A stretch of 14,030 nucleotides of DNA from Gammaproteobacteria bacterium (GTDB lineage Bacteria > Pseudomonadota > Gammaproteobacteria > Thiohalospirales > Thiohalospiraceae). The position numbers and the translations under genes are program-made. Shown here one piece after another: positions 1 through 6,412 of the stretch (its first letter is position 1; every line of letters starts with the position of its first letter). The notes beneath the pieces are model-generated. The model saw only the letters and a program-made list of their open reading frames with translations, had not been told where the DNA came from and ran no database searches. The DNA lies in the NCBI GenBank assembly GCA_014762485.1, contig JABURU010000239.1, forward strand, positions 1 to 14,030. The letters are read 5' to 3'.

Positions 1-2
1 CT

Positions 3-98
3 CGGCGATGTGGATAAACCACAGACCATGCCCCTGCCGCCAAATCCACGCAACATGCCGGGGCCACCTGAGTCGCCCATCATCCTGCCCGAACCGCC
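3..98 (-). other. Open Gly/Met-rich extension beyond the stop of the Spy-like gene
   Basis: Reading on in the same frame after the TAA at 99-101 gives 32 codons without a stop, beginning GGSGRMMGDSGGPGM and then LRGFGGRGM; half of the first 24 residues are Gly and four are Met. This matches the composition of the annotated tail, so the bases look like former or alternative coding sequence rather than spacer. The frame is still open at the left window edge. It could be a tail cut by a nonsense mutation, a readthrough extension, or a sequencing error at the stop. Confidence 0.5.
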
Positions 99-659
99 TT
101 AGCCTCCCATCAGACCGAAGCCACCCATCATACCCCTACCGTTGCCTCTACCACCCATCATGCCGTGACCGCTATAGCCATGTCCCATCATACCCGGACC
201 CATGCCATCACGATCTGGGCCGTAAGCTTGACCACGCCAGTTTTTGAGAGACTTTCTCTGCTCCGGGCTAAGCTCGGCATCGATACGATTGGCCGTATCG
301 ATCTGGACCTTAAGCATTTGCTGACGCAGCTTAAACATGGGTTCAAAGGCCGCGAGGATAGCTTTGCTATCGCGCTTATCGGCGTTCAGCAACGGGTAGG
401 CCTTTTCCATCATCGTGTGCATCTGCTCCATAAGTTCCCATTGCTCTGTTCGCATCTCGCGCTGGGTGGAGTAGATCTTCTTGCGTTGTTCATCCGTCAG
501 TTTCAATTCGCCATTGGGATCCGTCCACATCATCATGTAACCGTGACCAAAGCCATCGTCGTCATCACGATCGGCATATGCAGATGTGGTGAGGGAAAGG
601 CCCAGGGTGAGGCATATACATATAGATAAGACCGATACACGTACGTTTTGCCTGGACAT
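99..659 (-). CDS. Spy/CpxP-like periplasmic metal-binding protein with Met/Gly-rich tail
   Basis: A 186-residue secreted protein. Residues 1-29 form a signal peptide ending SAYA, followed by an acidic patch (DRDDDD). The middle (about 50-140) is helical and charged, with two LTxxQ-like motifs (LTDEQRKK near 54, LSPEQRKS near 130), the hallmark of the Spy/CpxP/ZraP-type periplasmic proteins. The tail from about 150 is dominated by Met, Gly and His (GMGPGMMGHGYSGHGMMGG), a composition typical of Cu(I)/Ag(I)-binding segments. The start is supported by an AAAGGAG ribosome site 9 bases upstream. It is transcribed away from the MerR-family gene, with its own -35/-10 pair at 690-718. Role inferred: periplasmic chaperone or metal buffer induced by metal stress. 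Oddity: the Met/Gly-rich reading frame continues past the TAA stop to the window edge, so the tail may be truncated here. Family assignment is fairly sure; the metal is inferred. Confidence 0.8.
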   Translation of the reverse strand: MSRQNVRVSVLSICICLTLGLSLTTSAYADRDDDDGFGHGYMMMWTDPNGELKLTDEQRKKIYSTQREMRTEQWELMEQMHTMMEKAYPLLNADKRDSKAILAAFEPMFKLRQQMLKVQIDTANRIDAELSPEQRKSLKNWRGQAYGPDRDGMGPGMMGHGYSGHGMMGGRGNGRGMMGGFGLMGG

Positions 660-689
660 ATATCTGCACTCCTTTCGTTGTATCCATTG

Positions 690-718
690 GGTATAGCTTG
701 TCGATGCGAATGAATCAA
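690..718 (-). promoter_or_regulatory. Predicted sigma-70 promoter of the Spy-like gene
   Basis: On the minus strand a -35 TTGATT (713-718) and a -10 TATACC (690-695) are separated by exactly 17 bases, lying about 30 bases upstream of the start codon at 659. No MerR-type dyad overlaps this pair, so the gene may be controlled separately from the divergent MerR operon. The rest of 660-937 holds a CCTGCT/AGCAGG hairpin (877-892) inside an 8-bp inverted repeat TTGTTTCA/TGAAACAA (840-847 and 913-920), with no recognisable gene. Confidence 0.5.
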
Positions 719-937
719 TTCAGTGATACGAATTGACATCAAATTTCATTGTGTTGAACCGTTGCCCACAAAATATGCGCATAGTTGTGTGATAAAAGTC
801 TCTTTGCATGGCTTGCAGAAGTGGTGGGAGACGCTCTATTTGTTTCAGCAGTATGCAGATTTATTCATACACGGTGCCTGCTATTGAGCAGGTGAAGCAG
901 ATCTGATGCGTTTGAAACAATAATGCGAAACTCAAGC

Positions 938-969
938 TTGACCCTGTAGTCTACTTTAAGGTGTAGAGT
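938..969 (+). promoter_or_regulatory. MerR-type operator/promoter of the copper operon
   Basis: A -35 TTGACC (938-943) and a -10 TAGAGT (964-969) are separated by 20 bases, the over-long spacer typical of MerR-family targets. The spacer holds an imperfect dyad at 941-962, ACC-CTGT-AGT-CT-ACT-TTAA-GGT, centred between 951 and 952. It lies about 30 bases upstream of the MerR-family start codon and reads toward it, so the regulator most likely controls its own operon by untwisting this promoter when metal binds. Confidence 0.85.
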
Positions 970-999
970 TAACTGCAATAGAAATAGAAGGGAGCAGCT

Positions 1000-1425
1000 A
1001 TGACAGAAGGCATGACGATAGGCTTGTTGGCCAGCCAGGTCGGCCTCACCTCCGAGACACTGCGTTATTACGAGCGCCTTGGCTTGATTGCTCCTAGTCA
1101 GCGCACCGAATCCAACTACCGCCTCTATGATGCCGAGGCGGCCCAGCGCCTGTTTTTCATTCGGCGTGCCCAGGTACTGGGTTTTTCACTTCAGGAGATC
1201 GGGCAACTGCTATCGCTCCGCTCCCAGCCAGAGAGCGATATGAGTGAGGTGAAGGCCCTGGCCGAGGCCAAGATACGGGACATCCAGGCCAAGATCGACG
1301 ACCTGGTACGGATGCAAAAGGGGCTGGCAGTACTGACCGAAACTTGCCCCGGCCACGGCTCTACCGGAAATTGCCCCATCCTTGATGCCCTGTCGGAAAA
1401 TGAGGATGTGCAGTCCCAGGGCTGA
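1000..1425 (+). CDS. MerR-family heavy-metal-responsive transcriptional regulator (CueR/HmrR-like)
   Basis: A 141-residue regulator. Residues 7-75 are the MerR winged helix-turn-helix (IGLLASQVGLTSETLRYYER, then NYRLYD and RRAQVLGFSLQEIG), and residues 83-112 form the dimerisation coiled coil. The metal loop is C116-PGHGSTGN-C125 followed by PIL, close to the CPG...CPI loop of CueR but with eight residues between the cysteines where E. coli CueR has seven. These are the only cysteines, and no Cys lies near the start of the dimerisation helix, where divalent sensors such as ZntR and MerR have one; this favours a monovalent Cu(I)/Ag(I)/Au(I) sensor. An AAGGGAG site precedes the ATG. It is first in the rightward operon and probably autoregulated through the dyad at 941-962. 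The family is certain; copper as the inducer is inferred from the neighbours. Confidence 0.9.
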   Translation: MTEGMTIGLLASQVGLTSETLRYYERLGLIAPSQRTESNYRLYDAEAAQRLFFIRRAQVLGFSLQEIGQLLSLRSQPESDMSEVKALAEAKIRDIQAKIDDLVRMQKGLAVLTETCPGHGSTGNCPILDALSENEDVQSQG

Positions 1426-1504
1426 GAGGCGATGGCAGTACAAGGTGCATCAGCGCAGGCGCCCCAAATTATGAAATGCACGTCATCCACAAAGGAATAC
1501 GGCC

Positions 1505-1708
1505 ATGGGCGAGACTACACTGAAGATCACAGGCATGAACTGCGAGCACTGCATGAATACCGTGACCAGGGCCCTGCAAGGCGTAGCGGGGGTGGAAAAG
1601 GCAGAGGTGAGCCTGAAGCCGGGCGGTGCGGTGGTCTATGGTGACGCCAGGGTCGAGGCACTTATCGCAGCGGTAACCGAAAAGGGCTACCAGTGCGCAG
1701 CAGGCTGA
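1505..1708 (+). CDS. Small HMA-domain copper chaperone (CopZ/MerP-like, cytoplasmic)
   Basis: A 67-residue single-domain protein with the heavy-metal-associated fold pattern: TLKITGMNCEHC, helix MNTVTRALQGV, strands VEKAEVSL and AVVYGD, helix VEALIAAVTEKGY. The metal site is C13-E-H-C16 in GMNCEHC. There is no signal peptide, so it acts in the cytoplasm like CopZ and unlike periplasmic MerP. An AAAGGA site (1491-1496) lies 8 bases before the ATG. It sits 79 bases behind the MerR-family regulator and in the same direction as the CopA-type ATPase, so it probably buffers Cu(I) and delivers it to the ATPase, whose own N-terminus has no HMA domain. The fold is certain; the delivery partner is inferred. 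Confidence 0.88.
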   Translation: MGETTLKITGMNCEHCMNTVTRALQGVAGVEKAEVSLKPGGAVVYGDARVEALIAAVTEKGYQCAAG

Positions 1709-1754
1709 CTGCTCGGCAAGCACTATGCCGCGCCGTTTAAACAGGGGAAAACGC

Positions 1755-2096
1755 GTGGCCTATATCGGTAAACATATGCCATTGGCCTGGGGGATAGTGC
1801 TGTGGTCTCTGACAGCGACTGCAGCCGTCGCAGCGGGGGAGAGTGTCTATCTGCAGGCCTGCATGGCTTGCCATGGCGCTGATGGTGCAGGCTTGATGCC
1901 GGGCGTGCCAGACCTTACCGAGCCGCAAGGTCCGCTGAATAAGTCCGACGCTGAATTGATGAAGAATATCATCGGTGGATTTCAAAGCCCCGGTTCAGAC
2001 ATGGCTATGCCACCCAAGGGCGGCAACCCCGGGCTCAGTAACGAAGATATCGAAGCGGTTATACGTTATATGCGCGAAGCCTTCGGCAGGCGCTGA
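1755..2096 (+). CDS. Secreted class I c-type cytochrome (cytochrome c5/cbb3-type domain)
   Basis: A 113-residue periplasmic mono-haem cytochrome. Residues 1-27 are a signal peptide (hydrophobic core AWGIVLWSLTATAAVAA). The haem site is C36-M-A-C39-H40 (ACMACHGADGAG), and the distal methionine is M83 or M85 in DMAMPPKGG. A C-terminal helix (SNEDIEAVIRYMREAF) completes the fold. The GTG at 1755 is chosen because AGGGGA lies 6 bases upstream and the signal peptide then has a normal length. ATG 1725 in the same frame lacks a ribosome site and adds ten mainly basic residues; ATG 1776 is also possible. It lies 34 bases before the beta-propeller gene, so the two are probably co-translated. It likely carries electrons in the periplasm, perhaps as acceptor for copper oxidation with the propeller protein; that link is only inferred from position. 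Confidence 0.85.
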   Translation: MAYIGKHMPLAWGIVLWSLTATAAVAAGESVYLQACMACHGADGAGLMPGVPDLTEPQGPLNKSDAELMKNIIGGFQSPGSDMAMPPKGGNPGLSNEDIEAVIRYMREAFGRR

Positions 2097-2130
2097 ACAA
2101 TTTAAAGGGAGATAGTTTGTAGGAGGTAAT

Positions 2131-3117
2131 ATGAATAGAAACATGCAGACCATGCTACTTATGGTCATTTCATTCTGGCCACTCTCACTAATGGCCGGAC
2201 CTGTGGTTTACATCCCTCTGGGCGCAGGCAATGAAGTGATCGCCGTGGACAGTGATAGCTCTCGAATCACAGCGCAGTATAGCGGCGTCGAAAATGCGCA
2301 TGGCCTGGTCGCTACCCCCGATGGAGAATATCTTATCGCCGGAAGTCTGAAGGAAACCCCCGCAGCTGCGAATGCGCCTAAGGATACCCCGACCAGCAAG
2401 CTTTTTCTCATACACCCCGAACATGGTCACGTGATGATGACTATCCCCGTTGTCGGCTGGACACATCACCAGGCGATCACGCCGGATGGGCGTTATGTGA
2501 TTTCCACGCACTCAACTCGCGGCAATGTCAGTGTGATGGATATGCGCTCGAATAAGATCATTCACTATATTGCGACGGGCCCAGCACCCAATTACACACT
2601 GGTTGCCCGTGACGGCAAACGGGCCTACGTGAGTAACAGCGGAAATGGCAACATCACTGAGATAGACCTGTCCACCTGGAAACCTCTGCGTACGCTCGAA
2701 GCCGGTCCATCCCCTGAGCACATGGTCTTTTCCCGTGATGAACAGACCATCTATGTAACCAACCCCAGGGCAGGGACAGTCTCAGTCGTATCTATCACAA
2801 GTGGCAAGCTGAGCAGTCAGTACGAAATTGGTCCAGACGTACATGGACTAGATATAGGTGACGATGGCAAGACCCTCTTTGTGAGCAGCAAAAAGGCAGA
2901 GACATTAACCGCCGTCGATACCTCTAATGGAAAGATACGTTCCGTATCGCTGGCGCCATCCCCCTATCATTTGAACGCTATTCCAGGCACGGGAAAGATT
3001 TATGTGTCGAGCAGGAAGCAGCCGGTGATTTGGGTAATCGACCAGAAGACATTGCAACAGGTCGCGACCATCAAGCTGCCAGCAGGAGAGGGGCACCAGA
3101 TGGCGGTCGTGCCTTGA
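2131..3117 (+). CDS. Secreted His-rich seven-bladed beta-propeller protein (YncE/YVTN-like), copy 1
   Basis: A 328-residue protein with a signal peptide (residues 1-22, ending LMAG) and a strong AGGAGGT ribosome site 7 bases before the ATG. The mature part is a run of YVTN-type repeats (TPDGEYLIA, TPDGRYVIS, RDGKRAYVSN, DEQTIYVTN, DDGKTLFVSS, GTGKIYVSS), as in YncE and the cytochrome d1/nitrous-oxide-reductase propeller superfamily. Six blades start with a histidine at the same place: H57, H113, H197, H238, H280 and H322; blade 3 has Y155 instead. Steps after H113 are 42, 42, 41, 42 and 42 residues. Extra histidines lie in HPEHGH (95-100) and H112. No CxxCH haem site is present. It follows the cytochrome c and precedes the SHOCT protein. 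A paralogue lies on the other strand near 10.1-11.1 kb. A copper-binding or redox role is inferred, not shown. Confidence 0.85.
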   Translation: MNRNMQTMLLMVISFWPLSLMAGPVVYIPLGAGNEVIAVDSDSSRITAQYSGVENAHGLVATPDGEYLIAGSLKETPAAANAPKDTPTSKLFLIHPEHGHVMMTIPVVGWTHHQAITPDGRYVISTHSTRGNVSVMDMRSNKIIHYIATGPAPNYTLVARDGKRAYVSNSGNGNITEIDLSTWKPLRTLEAGPSPEHMVFSRDEQTIYVTNPRAGTVSVVSITSGKLSSQYEIGPDVHGLDIGDDGKTLFVSSKKAETLTAVDTSNGKIRSVSLAPSPYHLNAIPGTGKIYVSSRKQPVIWVIDQKTLQQVATIKLPAGEGHQMAVVP

Positions 3118-3187
3118 GTACTGTACGTATACGAGTGTATGTGTGATAAGCAATAGTGAGTCAGCTTGATAGGCGAAGGAGTCTGTG

Positions 3188-3418
3188 ATGATGGATGGTT
3201 ACAGTATGGGTGGGGGATTCGGAGGTGTGGGAATGATTTTCTGGTGGATACTGCTCGTGTTAGTCATTGCTGCTGTCTTTAAGTGGTTTATTGCTCCAGA
3301 GGGGGCATCCAAGCGAACACAGAGCAAAACCGCACTGGAAATTCTGGATGAGCGTTACGCCAGAGGAGAGATCGACGATGAGGAGTATCAACGAAGGAAA
3401 CGTGAGCTAAGCAGTTAA
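3188..3418 (+). CDS. Small SHOCT-domain membrane protein
   Basis: A 76-residue protein with a Gly/Met-rich start (MMDGYSMGGGFGGVGM), one hydrophobic segment (about 16-35, IFWWILLVLVIAAVFKWFI) and a C-terminal SHOCT motif (about 46-75: ALEILDERYARGEIDDEEY then QRRKREL). SHOCT is a short C-terminal oligomerisation motif common on small bacterial membrane proteins. AAGGAG at 3176-3181 puts the best start at the ATG at 3188; the GTG at 3185 is too close to it. It lies 70 bases after the propeller gene and 39 bases before the next gene. The exact role is unknown. Small SHOCT proteins recur beside copper-export genes, so an accessory role in the envelope is plausible. Confidence 0.8.
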   Translation: MMDGYSMGGGFGGVGMIFWWILLVLVIAAVFKWFIAPEGASKRTQSKTALEILDERYARGEIDDEEYQRRKRELSS

Positions 3419-3457
3419 TCCTGTCTGTTCTACACGGGCTATATAAAGGAGTGAGTC

Positions 3458-3823
3458 GTGGCCAGGCAATCGACAAATAGTGCATTTACCGTCCGCAGGT
3501 TTATTCCTCTGGCACCGATATCCCGGGAGAAAATGCAGGAGGTTGTGAACATGCTAAGCCAGCAAGATGCTGTTATTGATGCCCATATCAATAAACGAGA
3601 GCGGCTCCGGGCTGCCTACGATGCATCGCGGATTGGCATGCGTGATATAGAGACCTTGCTGGATGCTATCGGTGTGGCGCGTGATCCGTCGTTATGGTCC
3701 AGGCTAAAGCTGTCTTGGTTCCGTATGACCGATGAGAATGCCCGCGATAATGCTCGGGCAGGGACCGGTGCCTGCTGCAACCGCCCGCCGATAGTCCCGC
3801 ATAATCGTGGTTCGCGAAAGTAG
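3458..3823 (+). CDS. Small protein with HMA-like fold pattern but no CxxC metal site
   Basis: A 121-residue soluble protein without signal peptide or membrane segment, starting at GTG with AAAGGAG 6 bases upstream. Residues 13-73 read as a beta-alpha-beta-beta-alpha HMA/ferredoxin-like pattern: strand RRFIPLAP, helix REKMQEVVNMLSQQ, strand AVIDAHINK, strand RLRAAYDAS, helix MRDIETLLDAIGV. The loop that normally carries GMxCxxC is PLAPISREKM, with no cysteine. A basic, low-complexity tail ends with a CC pair at 106-107 (GACCNRPP). The stop is 7 bases before the ATPase start, so the two are translationally linked. It may be a degenerate HMA partner of the ATPase, or a regulator that uses the fold without binding metal. 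The fold call comes from pattern reading only; that the gene is real is well supported by ribosome site and spacing. Confidence 0.7.
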   Translation: MARQSTNSAFTVRRFIPLAPISREKMQEVVNMLSQQDAVIDAHINKRERLRAAYDASRIGMRDIETLLDAIGVARDPSLWSRLKLSWFRMTDENARDNARAGTGACCNRPPIVPHNRGSRK

Positions 3824-3830
3824 CAATAAC

Positions 3831-6260
3831 ATGAATGACAAGGTAACCCATATGACCTTCGATCCAGTTTGCGGCATGACGGTGACAGAACAGAGCCAAC
3901 ACAGGCATACCCACCAGGGAAAAACCTATCTGTTTTGTAGTGAGTCCTGTGCCGACAAGTTTCGACTACACCCAGAGCAGTATCTGGGCCACGAGGCGGA
4001 TAGCGAGATATCAGGCCTCCACTCGACTGCTGGGGGTGTCTATACCTGCCCTATGCACCCGGAGATTCAGCAGCAGGGACCAGGAAGCTGTCCCAAGTGT
4101 GGTATGGCACTGGAACCCAAGGACCACCCTGTCCCCAGTCAAAAAATTGAATACACCTGTCCGATGCATCCAGAGATCGTTCAGGACCATCCAGGCAGTT
4201 GCCCGAAATGTGGTATGGCCCTGGAGCCTCGCTCGGTGGTTGCCGATGAAGAAGAGAATGCCGAGTTAGATTATATGACGCGGCGATTCTGGTTTAGTAC
4301 CGCGTTGGCCATACCTGTCTTTCTCAGTGCCATGCTCTCCGAATTCTGGCCACAACAGGTAGGGGCGCTGATTAACCCGGTATGGCGCCAGTGGCTGGAG
4401 CTACTGTTGGCAACACCGGTGGTGATATGGGGAGGATGGATCTTCTATGTGAGAGCGGTGCAGTCCGTGATTACCTGGAACCTTAATATGTTCACCTTGA
4501 TTGGACTGGGTATCAGTGTGGCGTGGACCTTTAGTGTGGTGGCGGTCCTGATGCCGGGCATTTTTCCTGCCTCGGTGCATAATGAGTTTGGCCTTGTGCC
4601 GGTCTATTTCGAGGCCGCCGCGGTGATCACTACGTTGGTCCTGTTGGGTCAGGTACTGGAGCTTCGGGCGCGCAGTCGTACCAACGCAGCGATAAAGCTG
4701 CTTCTGGGGTTGGCACCCAAGACCGCGCGCATAGTCCATGCCGACGGCAGCGAGGCGGATATCCCCCTGGAGACGGTCAAACCTGGAGATGTGTTGCGTA
4801 TTCGGCCTGGTGAGAAGGTGCCGGTGGATGGTGAGGTGATCGAGGGCGAGAGCCGGGTGGATGAATCCATGGTCACGGGTGAACCCGTTCCGGTGAAAAA
4901 GCTGCAAGGCTCGCGCCTGATCGGCGCCACGGTCAATGGTACCGGTGGCCTGCTAATGCGCGCGGAAAAGGTCGGCGCCGATACCCTGCTGGCGCAGATC
5001 GTACAGATGGTCGCCGATGCACAACGCTCCCGCGCCCCGATCCAGAAGCTGGCGGACTCGGTCTCGGGATATTTCGTCCCCACCGTGGTGATTATCTCCC
5101 TCATCACCTTTATTACTTGGTTCGTGGTCGGGCCCGAACCTCGCCTTGCACACGCGGTGATCAATGCAGTTGCGGTCCTCATCATCGCCTGTCCCTGTGC
5201 ACTGGGTCTTGCAACACCGATCTCGATCATGGTGGGTACGGGACGAGGCGCGACTGCGGGTGTGCTGTTCAAGAATGCCGAGACGCTGGAAGTTATGCGC
5301 AAGGTCGACACTCTGGTGGTGGATAAAACCGGGACCCTGACCGAGGGACATCCTGAGCTTGTCAGTATCCGGGCCACGCAAGAGTTTGAGGAAAATGACA
5401 TCATCCGTTTTGCTGCCACACTGGAACGTTCCAGTGAGCACCCGCTGGCGGCCGCGATCGTACGTGGCGCAGAGAGCCGGAGTATAAACCTGGGGAGCGC
5501 GGAAAATTTTCAGTCCGTTACCGGCATGGGTGTAATCGGCCAGGTGGATGGTCGAGAGATAGCCTTGGGCAATGTGAAGCTGTTCGAGCAGCAGGGCATA
5601 GCTACAGCGGAACTTATACCCCTGGCCGATGAGCAACGTGCGGAAGGCCAGACCGTGATGCTACTGGCCATAGATAACCAACCTGCGGGCCTGCTAGGAG
5701 TCGCCGACCCCATCAAGCAAACCACGGCAGAGGCCATCCGCTACCTGCATGAAGAGGGCATGCAGATCGTCATGCTGACCGGCGATAATCGCAAAACGGC
5801 GGAGGTGGTTGCGAGTAAACTGGATATCGATCGAGTGCAGGCCGACGTCCTGCCTGATCAGAAGGCCGCCCTGGTAAAGGCCCTGCAGCAGGAAGGCAGG
5901 ACAGTTGCCATGGCCGGTGATGGTATTAATGACGCCCCGGCACTGGCCCAGGCCCAGGTGGGTATTGCCATGGGTACCGGTACCGACGTGGCCATGGAGA
6001 GTGCAGGGGTTACCCTGGTCAAGGGTGACCTGCTCGGCATCGTTCGCGCACGCCGTCTTTCCCGGGCGACCATGGCCAATATTCGTCAGAACCTGTTTTT
6101 CGCCTTTATCTATAACGCGCTGGGTGTACCCATAGCCGCGGGTGTACTCTATCCCTTCTTCGGCATGCTGCTCTCACCGATGATAGCCGCGGTGGCCATG
6201 AGTTTTAGCTCGGTGTCTGTGATTGTCAATGCACTAAGGCTAAAGAAGATCAACCTTTAG
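3831..6260 (+). CDS. copA: Copper/silver-exporting P1B-type ATPase (CopA family) with YHS and two HMBD repeats
   Basis: An 809-residue inner-membrane ATPase that uses ATP to move Cu(I)/Ag(I) out of the cytoplasm. In order: YHS domain (about 10-53, FDPVCGM to FCSESCADKF), two near-identical heavy-metal-binding repeats (71-96 and 108-133, each YTCPMHPEI...GSCPKCGMALEP), membrane helices from about 153, TGEP (349), CPC in the channel helix (C454), DKTGTLT with phosphorylated D498, the SEHPLAA nucleotide-binding motif, MLTGDN, GDGINDAP (696), and at the end YNALG and MSFSSVSVIVNALRL, the P1B-1 Cu(I)-specific residues. All catalytic motifs are intact. ATG 3831 is taken because it follows the upstream stop by 7 bases; in-frame GTG 3807 overlaps the upstream gene, and ATG 3852, just before the YHS domain, is an alternative. 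It has no HMA domain of its own, so separately encoded HMA proteins upstream may serve it. Cu(I) specificity is strong from the signatures; Ag(I) is likely too. Confidence 0.95.
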   Translation: MNDKVTHMTFDPVCGMTVTEQSQHRHTHQGKTYLFCSESCADKFRLHPEQYLGHEADSEISGLHSTAGGVYTCPMHPEIQQQGPGSCPKCGMALEPKDHPVPSQKIEYTCPMHPEIVQDHPGSCPKCGMALEPRSVVADEEENAELDYMTRRFWFSTALAIPVFLSAMLSEFWPQQVGALINPVWRQWLELLLATPVVIWGGWIFYVRAVQSVITWNLNMFTLIGLGISVAWTFSVVAVLMPGIFPASVHNEFGLVPVYFEAAAVITTLVLLGQVLELRARSRTNAAIKLLLGLAPKTARIVHADGSEADIPLETVKPGDVLRIRPGEKVPVDGEVIEGESRVDESMVTGEPVPVKKLQGSRLIGATVNGTGGLLMRAEKVGADTLLAQIVQMVADAQRSRAPIQKLADSVSGYFVPTVVIISLITFITWFVVGPEPRLAHAVINAVAVLIIACPCALGLATPISIMVGTGRGATAGVLFKNAETLEVMRKVDTLVVDKTGTLTEGHPELVSIRATQEFEENDIIRFAATLERSSEHPLAAAIVRGAESRSINLGSAENFQSVTGMGVIGQVDGREIALGNVKLFEQQGIATAELIPLADEQRAEGQTVMLLAIDNQPAGLLGVADPIKQTTAEAIRYLHEEGMQIVMLTGDNRKTAEVVASKLDIDRVQADVLPDQKAALVKALQQEGRTVAMAGDGINDAPALAQAQVGIAMGTGTDVAMESAGVTLVKGDLLGIVRARRLSRATMANIRQNLFFAFIYNALGVPIAAGVLYPFFGMLLSPMIAAVAMSFSSVSVIVNALRLKKINL

Positions 6261-6412
6261 CATGAAGCTATGAGTGAATACGGGTTAGTGCGTGGTTGAT
6301 TTTCCGCTGGCATAGATTTCTTGTCTGTCAGTCATAATGAAGGATCTGCCTTTCTTTTCCAGGAACAAAGGCGAACAGATATTTAGATGGATGACCAGGG
6401 AGGATTATCTAA

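Noticed and set aside
165..629. Plus-strand open frame of 154 codons opposite the Spy-like gene
   Set aside because: It has no ribosome site and no recognisable domain; the minus-strand frame has a signal peptide, LTxxQ motifs, a promoter and a Shine-Dalgarno.
877..892. CCTGCT-ATTG-AGCAGG hairpin as a terminator
   Set aside because: No T-tract follows and no gene ends there; it lies between divergent promoters. Its nesting in TTGTTTCA/TGAAACAA is noted but could be chance.
1432..1644. Open frame overlapping the start of the HMA chaperone
   Set aside because: It is out of frame with the chaperone, which has a clear ribosome site and the GMNCEHC motif; the overlapping translation is low-complexity.
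4041..4229. Near-identical repeat inside copA taken as a mobile or assembly artefact
   Set aside because: It encodes two successive YTCPMHPEI...GSCPKCGMALEP metal-binding repeats, a common N-terminal arrangement in this ATPase family.
4649..5419. Long open frames on the minus strand inside copA (up to 256 codons)
   Set aside because: They are antisense shadows of the ATPase, with Ser/Arg/Thr-rich low-complexity translations, no ribosome sites, and complete overlap with a gene carrying all catalytic motifs.
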